19,021 bases of DNA from Gammaproteobacteria bacterium (GTDB lineage Bacteria; Pseudomonadota; Gammaproteobacteria; J044), in assembly GCA_003696465.1 (NCBI GenBank), contig RFHG01000405.1, positions 1 to 19,021 on the forward strand. The letters are read 5' to 3'. The position numbers were made by a program, and so were the translations under genes. Each line of letters opens with the position of its first letter. Within the stretch, counting starts at the first letter, position 1. Positions 8,046 through 15,079 of the stretch are shown piece by piece. The notes under the pieces are model-generated. The model had not been told where the DNA came from and ran no database searches. It was given only the letters and a program-made list of their open reading frames with translations.

Positions 8046-8685
8046 GGATCACGCCGAAACGCGCAAATGGTGGCTAGCCGAGTTGCCCCGGATCTTTCCC
8101 GACACCTCGGCCCTGGCCGCGGGTACGGTGGAAGAAGCGCGATCATTGTTACGCAAGCAGGGCTTCTGGCTGGCCATCGTCGATCTCAAGTTGCCGGACG
8201 GGTCCGGGGTGGACCTGATCCGCAAGGTGTCGGTGAAGTACCCGGACACGATCTGCGTCGTCAATTCCATCTTCGACGACGATCATCATGTTTTCTCGGC
8301 GCTGCGGGCGGGGGCCAAGGGGTATCTGGTCAAGGATCAGCCACGGGATCTCCAGACCGCCCAGCTCAAGCAGATCCTGCACGGCCAGCCGCCCCTGTCT
8401 CCGGGTGTGGCACGGCGCATACTCAGTCACTTCGCCGCCGAGGGGCAGGAGCCGCGAGTCAACGAGAACTCCGGGGCCTCGTCGGAGCAGCTCACGGAGA
8501 GGGAGACGGAAGTGTTGCGCCTCATCGCCAAGGGATTTTCCCGCCCGGAGGTCGCCGAGATGCTGGGCATCTCTGTCCACACGGTGGCGACATATACCAA
8601 GTCCATCTACCAGAAGCTCGACATTTCCAGGCGGGCCGAGGCGGTGGTGGAGGCGGTGCGGCTGGGGCTGGTGAGGTCGAATTAG
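8023..8685 (+). CDS. NarL/FixJ-type response regulator
   Basis: This is a 220-residue two-component response regulator. The receiver domain (residues 1-115) has the acidic pair Glu8/Asp9, the phospho-acceptor Asp54 in 'AIVDLKLPDGSG', Ser82 and Lys104 in 'GYLVKD'. A short linker precedes a LuxR-type helix-turn-helix at about 150-212 ('LTERETEVLRLIAKGFS' then 'VAEMLGISVHTVATYTKSI'). The GTG start at 8023 sits inside the kinase gene's last codons behind a near-perfect aggaggag ribosome binding site, so translation is coupled to the kinase. The kinase at 5799 is the expected partner; the related kinase remnant at 15080 has no regulator of its own. The targets are unknown, though the surrounding genes for exported proteins are the natural candidates. 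Confidence 0.93.
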   Translation: MQYSLILEDHAETRKWWLAELPRIFPDTSALAAGTVEEARSLLRKQGFWLAIVDLKLPDGSGVDLIRKVSVKYPDTICVVNSIFDDDHHVFSALRAGAKGYLVKDQPRDLQTAQLKQILHGQPPLSPGVARRILSHFAAEGQEPRVNENSGASSEQLTERETEVLRLIAKGFSRPEVAEMLGISVHTVATYTKSIYQKLDISRRAEAVVEAVRLGLVRSN

Positions 8686-8770
8686 GATGGCGTCACGCAA
8701 GTGGACACTGGCGGATGGTCGATGGGACAACAATGACGTGGGCTCTGTATTGGCGAGGAGGGCCGTCTTG

Positions 8771-9244
8771 ATGCATGGCAGTGACAACAAGTCGTACAGC
8801 GGCAGGGAAGAAGGCCATGGGCGTGTCTCGTGGTTGTGGCGCTGGAGGCAGCGGCTGGCAGGTGCTGCCTGCGCGGCTGCTGCGTGGCTGCTTCGGACAG
8901 CGACGGTCGGTGCCGCGATGGCGGGGCTGGCGGCTCAGGCCGGCGCGGCCGGGGCGCCGAGCTGGGGGCCGGTGCCGCGAAGGGCGGATCAAGCGGGCAT
9001 GACACTGCAGTGTCCCCGCGCCTATCTGGGAGTGAGGCAGGACCTGTTGCCCACGCATTGGGAGATCGTCAGCGGGCGAGTGCCCTTGCGTCTGAAGGCC
9101 TCGCAGGTGCAGCGCGGTGAGCTGCTGTGCATCTACCAGGACGAGAAGGGCCGAAGCGTCGGTTCGGTGAGACGCTTGGCACCGGGAGGCTACAAGTGCA
9201 TTTCCGACGGGGCGGGCAGTTTCCGGTGCCGTCGGGGCCGTTGA
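8771..9244 (+). CDS. Small exported cysteine-containing protein, unknown function
   Basis: This is a 157-residue protein with no family I recognise. A long, Ala-rich hydrophobic segment (about residues 30-62, including WLLRTATVGAAMAGLAAQAGA) looks like a signal peptide with an extended N-region or a membrane anchor. The mature part of about 90 residues contains four cysteines (TLQCPRAYL, GELLCIYQD, GYKCIS, SFRCRRGR), which could form two disulfides in the periplasm. I chose ATG 8771 for the aggagg ten bases upstream; an in-frame ATG at 8687 has no ribosome binding site and would add 28 residues of non-signal sequence. It starts 85 bp after the response regulator, so it may be read through from the two-component operon. 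Confidence 0.65.
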   Translation: MHGSDNKSYSGREEGHGRVSWLWRWRQRLAGAACAAAAWLLRTATVGAAMAGLAAQAGAAGAPSWGPVPRRADQAGMTLQCPRAYLGVRQDLLPTHWEIVSGRVPLRLKASQVQRGELLCIYQDEKGRSVGSVRRLAPGGYKCISDGAGSFRCRRGR

Positions 9245-9383
9245 GTCGGGGGCGCTCCGTCGTTGGTGGCGGGATGGCTTTATCCGGAATGGTGGACGGA
9301 ATGTGGGCCCGGGTCGAGCACAGGGTAGTGGTGGCGGGCGTGATATACATCGCAGCGTGCAGGCAGGATGACCGGGGGAGGCC

Positions 9384-10655
9384 ATGGCGTTGACGGGAAA
9401 GGGGCCGATCTGGCCATGGCGTCGCCCGGCGCCGTGGGTAGCCATGCGACACCATGGGCGGCGCGCCGGAACCATTCTGCTTGCGGGGGTGCTCGGTTTC
9501 TTCTGCGCGGCGGGTGTTGCGACGAGGGTAGCCGACGCTGCAGTGGTGGCGTCCCCGCACATGGCCTACCCGCTGCCGGCCACCGGTGTGTGGCATGACC
9601 GCATCGTGGCGCCGGGGGCAGCGGGCAGGCTCTATCCGGCTGATGCGGCCAATGGTCTCTATTCGGCCGTGTACGTGGCGGAGGTCCTGCCCGGGGAAAA
9701 CTACGATCTGGGTCTGCGCCTGCGGTCGGATCTCAACACGCGCGTGCGGGTCTCGGTGTACGACCGCTGGCCCTTCGCGCCGGAGGCCAGGCGCTACGAG
9801 CTGCCCATGGGGCCGGTGGTGCGTACCGCCTCGCCGGAGGTGGAGTTTCGCTGGCACCTGGGGATCTCCCCCGGCAGCGAGGGGAGCCGGTTGTACGTCC
9901 TGTTCGAGACGGAGCCGCGCGGTGCCGGGGCTATGCACGGACTGCGCTACGCCCTGTATCTGGCCCGCGTGCCGCGGCGGCCCATGAACACGAGGGGGCG
10001 GGGGATCACCTACCTGGCGGGTCCACAGGGGCTGGTTCTGGCGGAGGGCCCGCAGGACCCGCGCGTGGTGCTCGTGGTGGCGTCGGGAGCCGACGCTCCG
10101 GTACCGGAACAACCGGGAGAGCAGTGGACCCCCAGCCTCGTGCGCAACGGGAGCTTCCGCCGGGGTATGGAAGGCTGGACGCTCATCAGCGAAGGGGAGT
10201 CCAGCCGGGCGGGCAGTCGCGTGGCGGTGGACGAGGCCGGGCTCATCATTCGCGGTGACGGTAGCGCCGGGACGGTGGGGGTGAGGCAGGCCGTGCACCG
10301 AAAGGTGACCGAAGGCAGACCCCTAATGCTGCGGATTGCCGTACGCCTCGATGGCGAAGCGCGCGATCGGGACACGGATGTCGGCGTGCCGCTGGAAGTG
10401 GCCGTGTGTTACCTGGATGCCCGCGATCAGGAGCACTGCGGCAGCCGTGCCTATCGGCGCCGGTTCGTCACCCGCGAGCGGCCTGGAGGAAGTGGAGAGG
10501 TGATCAGCATTCCCCACGGTGCCTGGTATGAGTATGAGGACGATCTCGGCCGGTTGCCGGAACCGCCGTTGGTGGTGAAGAGCGTCAGCATCACCGGTGG
10601 AGGGGTGCCGGGCCTCATCGCCCGCGTGAAGAACGTATGGCTGGTGCAGGAGTGA
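9384..10655 (+). CDS. Exported protein with a carbohydrate-binding-like C-terminal domain
   Basis: This is a 423-residue exported protein. After a long basic N-region comes the signal sequence core (TILLAGVLGFFCAAGVA, about residues 30-46) with cleavage near VADA|AVV. The first half of the mature protein is beta-rich with no motif I recognise. From about residue 252 the sequence 'LVRNGSFRRGMEGWTLISEG', followed by beta strands and 'GVRQAVH', resembles the start of galactose-binding-like or CBM4/9-type jelly-roll domains, in which the 'NGsFe.g..gW' motif is typical. This suggests glycan or surface binding, by fold analogy only. Start 9384 has a strong gggggagg; ATG 9444 would give a more standard signal peptide but a weaker ribosome binding site. 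It ends 91 bp before the next gene. Confidence 0.7.
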   Translation: MALTGKGPIWPWRRPAPWVAMRHHGRRAGTILLAGVLGFFCAAGVATRVADAAVVASPHMAYPLPATGVWHDRIVAPGAAGRLYPADAANGLYSAVYVAEVLPGENYDLGLRLRSDLNTRVRVSVYDRWPFAPEARRYELPMGPVVRTASPEVEFRWHLGISPGSEGSRLYVLFETEPRGAGAMHGLRYALYLARVPRRPMNTRGRGITYLAGPQGLVLAEGPQDPRVVLVVASGADAPVPEQPGEQWTPSLVRNGSFRRGMEGWTLISEGESSRAGSRVAVDEAGLIIRGDGSAGTVGVRQAVHRKVTEGRPLMLRIAVRLDGEARDRDTDVGVPLEVAVCYLDARDQEHCGSRAYRRRFVTRERPGGSGEVISIPHGAWYEYEDDLGRLPEPPLVVKSVSITGGGVPGLIARVKNVWLVQE

Positions 10656-10746
10656 CGAGCCGTATACCGAGGGCGGCGGCACCGGGGTCCGCGGATCATG
10701 CGGTGCAGGCCCATTGTTGACCGAAAACAGAGGAGGAAGACGACCC

Positions 10747-11286
10747 ATGCGACAAAGGTTTTGGCCAATGTTCCTGCTGGCAATGGCGGTTGTGGGAAGC
10801 AGTGACGGGACCGGTACAGGCGGCGCGTGGACGCTGGGCGTCGCCAGGGCAGCGGATCTACCCACCGACTGCCCCGGCGTGCAGTTTGCTTTCCAGATGA
10901 TGCCCAAGGCCCCTGCGGACGTGGGGGTGCCGTTGCCGGACGGGGCGGCGTTCTTCGGTGGCAACCCGGGCGGTCCCATGCATGTCAACGGCGTGGAGTA
11001 CACGATGTTGCCCTCCGCCCGTTTCCTGGTGTCACAGCCCATGCAAGAGGTCGTTCAGTTCTACCGGCAACGGCTGGATGGTTCCTGGAGCCGGGCGGAG
11101 TTCATGGGGATGACCTTCTTCGCCAAGGGCGTGGATCTGGCGAAAGAGAAGAATCCCCTGCATGTGCTGATGGCGAGGCCCGGGACTGTGCCCAGCATCA
11201 CGCTTTCGGATGCCGAGAAGGATCCATGCGCCCAGGCGGTGAAAAAGGGCGCGCGAACCATGGTCGAGATCGTGTTTGAGAAATAG
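10747..11286 (+). CDS. Exported protein of unknown function with 'fYRQ.L' module
   Basis: This is a 179-residue exported protein. The signal region is unusual: a short hydrophobic core (MFLLAMAVVG), a Gly/Thr-rich spacer, then 'GVARAADLP' with a likely cleavage at ARA|A. The mature part includes 'VPLPDGAAF', 'ARFLVSQPMQEVVQFYRQRLDGSW' (shown in part) and a C-terminal segment with one cysteine. The pattern of a proline/glycine entry, then 'F.VS....EVV.FYRQ.L', recurs in the product at 12014 and in other small bacterial exported proteins of unknown function. ATG 10747 follows gaggaggaag; the codon at 10714 is upstream of that site and was rejected. A 19-bp gap to the next gene indicates co-transcription. 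Confidence 0.7.
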   Translation: MRQRFWPMFLLAMAVVGSSDGTGTGGAWTLGVARAADLPTDCPGVQFAFQMMPKAPADVGVPLPDGAAFFGGNPGGPMHVNGVEYTMLPSARFLVSQPMQEVVQFYRQRLDGSWSRAEFMGMTFFAKGVDLAKEKNPLHVLMARPGTVPSITLSDAEKDPCAQAVKKGARTMVEIVFEK

Positions 11287-11304
11287 CTGAATAGGAGAGG
11301 CAAC

Positions 11305-12075
11305 ATGAAAATTCGCAGAATCCTTCTACTGGCCGGCCTGTGCCTGCCTCTGGTGTCCCAGGCAGGATACGGCGAGTACACGGTTACGTACAAGGTCGAG
11401 GCCAGGAAAAAGGGCGAACGGCCCTCGATGCAAAAGATGACCTTTCGCCGGGATGGGAACCTGATGCGCCAGGACGTAGTGTCGGAGGAAGGTCACACAG
11501 CGATCATCATGGAGCTGGACGGCGAGAATCTGATCATGACAGTCCTTGATCCGGACTCAAAGACCTATTCTCGTACCGTGAGTAAGGCAGAGGGAGATGA
11601 TGTAGTCCTGTTCAAGCTGCCGAAGGACGACAGCGATCCCTGCGTCCTGGAACCCGACAAGGTTTGCAAGCGCCTGGGGACCGGCAGGTTCAAAGGATAC
11701 CGGGTCATTAAGTGGCAGGAGAGCGATCGGGATGATGGGGATACCACGGTGTACTGGTACGCGCCGAAACTGGGGATTTTCCTCAAGCTGGTGGAGGACG
11801 GAGACGTCCTGACCGCCATCGAGATAGATGACAGCGCCCCACCAGCCCATTATTTCAAGCCGCCGGCGGGATACCGGAAGGTCAACCCGATGGTGCTGAT
11901 GGGAGGCGGCGCCGCGGCGCCGGGGGGCGGCGGGTCCGGTGCGGCGGCCCCGCAACAGTCCTCCCCCCGCAAGGCAGAGGCGCCGGCGCAGGCCGGGGCG
12001 GAGGAGGCCGATGATGGCGGCAATGAGATGGTCGAGGATATCAAGGGTGCGCTCCGGAATCTCTTTGGCAACTAG
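11305..12075 (+). CDS. DUF4412-like exported protein
   Basis: This is a 256-residue exported protein. The signal peptide is clean (MKIRRILLLAGLCLPLVSQA, cleavage before Gly21). The mature domain (about residues 24-195) reads like DUF4412 and related LolA-like-fold proteins: 'YTVTYKVEA', 'KMTFRRDGNLMRQDV', 'AIIMELDGENLIMTVLDPDSKTY' (shown in part), 'YRVIKWQ', 'TTVYWYAPKLGIFLKL' and a closing 'FKPPAGYRKV'. It has one Cys pair (DPCVLEPDKVC) that may form a disulfide. The tail from about 205 is an Ala/Gly/Pro-rich linker followed by a short amphipathic helix. The function of DUF4412 is not known; a periplasmic lipid-handling role is speculation from fold. The start has aggagag upstream. The 3' end overlaps the next gene by about 60 bp. 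Confidence 0.75.
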   Translation: MKIRRILLLAGLCLPLVSQAGYGEYTVTYKVEARKKGERPSMQKMTFRRDGNLMRQDVVSEEGHTAIIMELDGENLIMTVLDPDSKTYSRTVSKAEGDDVVLFKLPKDDSDPCVLEPDKVCKRLGTGRFKGYRVIKWQESDRDDGDTTVYWYAPKLGIFLKLVEDGDVLTAIEIDDSAPPAHYFKPPAGYRKVNPMVLMGGGAAAPGGGGSGAAAPQQSSPRKAEAPAQAGAEEADDGGNEMVEDIKGALRNLFGN

Positions 12076-12892
12076 CGTTGTGGCCCTCGGGTTTGCCTGG
12101 ACGGCGGCCGTGACCGCCGCAGAACTGGTGGCGCCGGTGTATCCGGGTGCAGTGCATGCGCCGGAGTATGACACGGGCAGGTTCGAGGCCTGGCTGAGCA
12201 AGGACGCACCGGAACGGGTGTCGGCCTGGTACCGGCAGGCGCTGCGCAAGGCGCCGGTGGAGGCCGCGGGCAAGCACGACTGGTTCGTGGTCCTCACGCA
12301 GCAGGAGGTGGGCCGGATCCTTCAGGCGTCCGGCGGGCACTGGACGGAGGCGGTAGAGGCCGGGGTGGACGTGCGGCGCCACCCGCTGGCCACCCACGGC
12401 GCCGACGTGGAACGAACCAGGCGCCAGGTCACGCCCTGCCGCTCGGATCACTTCCTGGTTCTGCGCGACCTCGTCAACCGGGGCAAGGGGAGCCAGGAGG
12501 AGTTCGACCGCCTGTGCGGGGCGTATGCCTGGATCGAACATGCCTACTACCGGCTGCATGATCCGGGTGGGCTCAGGCAGCCCATGGACCAGTACCTGCT
12601 GGCCCAGGCGCGGCAGCGGCTGACGGGGGGCGCCGGGCAGAGTGCGATGGATGCCGAGGCGCTGGGGCGGCGGATGCAGGAATTGGCCCAACAGGGTCGG
12701 CTCGAGGAGGCGGCACGGCTCGCACAGCAGTTTCAGGGCGCCCACGGGGCCTCGGCGGAACTGCCGGCCGACGCCTGGGAACAGTGGGTCGCGCATCTGA
12801 AACGCGTTGCGGACAATGCGTACCGCACGATGATCCGGATACACAAGCATCCGTCGCGCTGGACCGACCGGCCCGTGGGTGAGGCCCGGTGA
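12014..12892 (+). CDS. Exported protein of unknown function overlapping the DUF4412-like gene
   Basis: This is a 292-residue exported protein. The signal peptide has a basic N-region (MRWSRISRVRSG) and hydrophobic core, with cleavage near VTA|AEL. The first part of the mature protein, 'PVYPGAVHAPEYDT' through 'ERVSAWYRQALRKAP', resembles the module in the product at 10747. The rest is mostly helical, including 'GRRMQELAQQGRLEEAARLAQQFQ' (a longer helical run is implied), which is coiled-coil-like or TPR-like. ATG 12014 lies six bases after gaggagg; ATG 12011 and ATG 12023 are alternatives. The first 62 bases lie inside the previous gene, whose low-complexity tail is thus encoded by the same DNA in another frame. 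No family was recognised. Confidence 0.7.
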   Translation: MAAMRWSRISRVRSGISLATSVVALGFAWTAAVTAAELVAPVYPGAVHAPEYDTGRFEAWLSKDAPERVSAWYRQALRKAPVEAAGKHDWFVVLTQQEVGRILQASGGHWTEAVEAGVDVRRHPLATHGADVERTRRQVTPCRSDHFLVLRDLVNRGKGSQEEFDRLCGAYAWIEHAYYRLHDPGGLRQPMDQYLLAQARQRLTGGAGQSAMDAEALGRRMQELAQQGRLEEAARLAQQFQGAHGASAELPADAWEQWVAHLKRVADNAYRTMIRIHKHPSRWTDRPVGEAR

Positions 12893-12902
12893 GGCACCGG
12901 TG

Positions 12903-14771
12903 ATGCGGCGGTGGGTCTTCGTTCTCGTGCTCGCGGCCTGGAGCCTGGCGGCATCGGGCGGTCCGCCGGCGGAGGTGCGGGATCTGATGTCCAGCCTGGG
13001 CTCCTGCCGGCTCGAGCGGGCGCGCGCCCTGCTCGACCAGGGCGTCGATCCCAATTTCGTCGTACGGCTGGGGCCCGTGGCCATGACGGCGGCCAGTAGC
13101 GCATGTGGAAAGAAATGTTCTCCCGAAGCCCTCGCATTGCTGAGCGAATATGGCTTCGACATCAACGGCCCGTCCGGGGGTGCTGCGGGGACATCACCGC
13201 TGTTCCACTGTCTGCTGGCTTCTGATGCCGCCGGAAGCCGGTATCTGCTCGAGCATGGAGCCGATCTCGGGCGTATCGACAAGGACCAGTTGGACATATT
13301 CGCACTCGCCTTCTCGCCCCAGGGGCGATCACCCGACCTAGTGGTGGCGGAAGCCATTCGCAAGGAGCTGGAACGGCGTGGTGCTAATACGGCAAAGCTA
13401 CTGGAACCGCGCAAGCCCATCCATCCCGATCAGGATCCGGAGGTGCCACCCCCGGAGCCCGGCGGTGTGTATGCGCCGGGCACGCGAATTGGTGGCCAGT
13501 GTGCCCATTACGGATGGATTCCCAAAGATGCCGGGTGCGGCGCTTCGGGCGAGGAGGTGTTCGTGGGCACCAGGATCGTCACGCAGGGCTGGGACGCGAT
13601 AATCGGCCCTGCGAATGGCTGCAAGCCGGTGGAATTGCCACCTTTGCCGGGCAGGTATCGGGTAATCGTACTGGAAAACCGCACGAAGTGGGTCGGCGAC
13701 AAGTGTTATCCGAACCTTGGCAAGGTGTATTTCTCCAAGAAGCCACAGAAGGTGAAAAAACGAGAATATACTTTCGACGTCGTGCTGCCGGAGGAAGCCG
13801 GGCAAAAGCCCAAGTCCGGCACCGTGCGCATAGTAGACCCGGCGGAGGGTGACCAGTTCGCCTTCGATGACAGCTATCCCACGGGCGAGCTGGTGTTGTC
13901 GGTGCTGGCAAAGTATGCCGGTGACAACACCTCGGTGGAGTTTTCCACCGATGCCTTGGGGGACAGCGAAATCCGGATCGTCCCAGCTTCGAATGCGCCC
14001 AAGGGCACCGCGCGCGCGACCATCATCATCCGCGGTCTTCCTCCGGCCAATGGCGATTTTGGTTCCTTCACCATCCGGGCCAAGGGCAATGTGGCGGGCA
14101 CGGATTCGGTCCGGGTCGAACTGTTTTACGACCCGGCGGCCCGCAATCACCCGGGGCACGGCAATCCCGTTTACGCCGGAACGCCCAACTGGTTCTATTA
14201 CTGGTCGCAGACCCGGGCCGGCAAACCGATGAACTATCGCTACAAGCCGGTGATCAAAGCCTGTACCGGGTCGGGCAAGGTCCAGGGGCGATATGTACAT
14301 GCGGAGGACACCCTGTATATCTCTGATGCGGTGTTCACCGGGCCATGTGCTCGCCGGGTCGCGGGTGCGCCCGACGGCGGCCAGCAGGCAAGAGGGATCG
14401 ACTGCTTCGCGGAGGTCGTGCGCCACGAGAATGTGCACCGTAAGGAGTACCAGGCGTGGTGGGGGCCTCACGGCGTGCGCCTGCCTGAATGCGGGCTCGA
14501 CGACATCACCGGAAGTCTGTACCGGAAATTGACGGGGCTCGACAGCGATCTGGACCTGGTCCCGGACGAGGTGGAGCGGCGCCTGTCGGCGCGTGGCTGC
14601 GATCCGCACAATAAACGCTCGTGCATGGGGCGGCCAGATCCGCGCCTGCTGGACGTGGAAATGAACGCCTATACCGAGGCCTGGAAGCAGTGGCGCATTG
14701 GAAGCGGCGACCAGGAAGACTGGTCCAAGTGCGGCAAGCAATGGAAGGACCGCAGCGTCTGCAGCCACTAA
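12903..14771 (+). CDS. Exported ankyrin-repeat protein with HExxH metalloprotease-like domain
   Basis: This is a 622-residue exported protein. A short signal peptide (WVFVLVLAAWSLAAS) is followed by degenerate ankyrin-like repeats at about residues 28-150 ('RARALLDQGVDPNF', 'ALALLSEYGFDING', 'GSRYLLEHGADLG'). A Pro-rich linker (about 172-190) leads to a Cys-containing beta-rich region of about 300 residues. At 508-512 the motif 'VVRHENVHRKEYQAWWG' contains HExxH (His508, Glu509, His512), the zinc-binding and catalytic signature of many metallopeptidases. Downstream 'LDSDLDLVPDEVE' resembles a calcium-binding Dx[DN]xDxxxD loop, and 'DVEMNAYTEAW' could supply a third zinc ligand. The protease activity is inferred, not shown. 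ATG 12903 was preferred over GTG 12879 because the signal peptide follows directly. The start lies 10 bp after the preceding stop. Confidence 0.75.
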   Translation: MRRWVFVLVLAAWSLAASGGPPAEVRDLMSSLGSCRLERARALLDQGVDPNFVVRLGPVAMTAASSACGKKCSPEALALLSEYGFDINGPSGGAAGTSPLFHCLLASDAAGSRYLLEHGADLGRIDKDQLDIFALAFSPQGRSPDLVVAEAIRKELERRGANTAKLLEPRKPIHPDQDPEVPPPEPGGVYAPGTRIGGQCAHYGWIPKDAGCGASGEEVFVGTRIVTQGWDAIIGPANGCKPVELPPLPGRYRVIVLENRTKWVGDKCYPNLGKVYFSKKPQKVKKREYTFDVVLPEEAGQKPKSGTVRIVDPAEGDQFAFDDSYPTGELVLSVLAKYAGDNTSVEFSTDALGDSEIRIVPASNAPKGTARATIIIRGLPPANGDFGSFTIRAKGNVAGTDSVRVELFYDPAARNHPGHGNPVYAGTPNWFYYWSQTRAGKPMNYRYKPVIKACTGSGKVQGRYVHAEDTLYISDAVFTGPCARRVAGAPDGGQQARGIDCFAEVVRHENVHRKEYQAWWGPHGVRLPECGLDDITGSLYRKLTGLDSDLDLVPDEVERRLSARGCDPHNKRSCMGRPDPRLLDVEMNAYTEAWKQWRIGSGDQEDWSKCGKQWKDRSVCSH

Positions 14772-14797
14772 CCCGGGCCGCTGCCCGCAGCCCGGGT
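14771..14797 (+). terminator. Hairpin just after the metalloprotease-like gene
   Basis: ACCCGGGC (14771-14778) pairs perfectly with GCCCGGGT (14790-14797) around an 11-base loop, beginning at the last base of the stop codon. There is no T run after it, so it is not a classical intrinsic terminator; it may stabilise the transcript end or assist termination. Confidence 0.4.
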
Positions 14798-14903
14798 GCC
14801 GAGCTGTCCGGTCGCGTCCGCGCGCCCGGCAGGGGACCTTCCCGGGCCGGAACCACACTCGCGCCGGCACCCGGGAACGGGTGACGGTGCCGGGATGCGT
14901 CAC

Positions 14904-14938
14904 GCCGGGGCCTCCGCCGCACCGGCGGCGGCCCCGGC
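14904..14938 (+). terminator. Strong GC hairpin upstream of the second kinase
   Basis: GCCGGGGCC (14904-14912) pairs with GGCCCCGGC (14930-14938), and inside it CCGCCG (14914-14919) pairs with CGGCGG (14923-14928) around a short CAC-centred loop. The result is a 35-base, near-continuous stem. A tttt follows 13 bases later (14951-14954), too far for a textbook terminator. It may still act as one, since it lies in the gap between the metalloprotease-like gene and the kinase remnant. Confidence 0.4.
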
Positions 14939-15079
14939 TGCGCGGCGCCTTTTGTTCCCATCGTCGCCTGGCCTGCGATCGAGTGGCGCCCCGGGCCGGT
15001 CATCGGGTATTTTTCCCATTTGCCGGGTGTCCGGGGGACGCCAATGGATGCCTGCAGGCCCGGAATGCCGGCAAGGGAC

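Noticed and set aside
9274..9393. 39-codon ORF between 8771 and 9384 genes
   Set aside because: Weak ribosome binding site and no recognisable sequence; overlaps the start of the better-supported gene at 9384.
13398..14903. Long 501-codon minus-strand ORF
   Set aside because: Antisense to the ankyrin/metalloprotease-like gene, which has a signal peptide and motifs; no motif in the antisense product.
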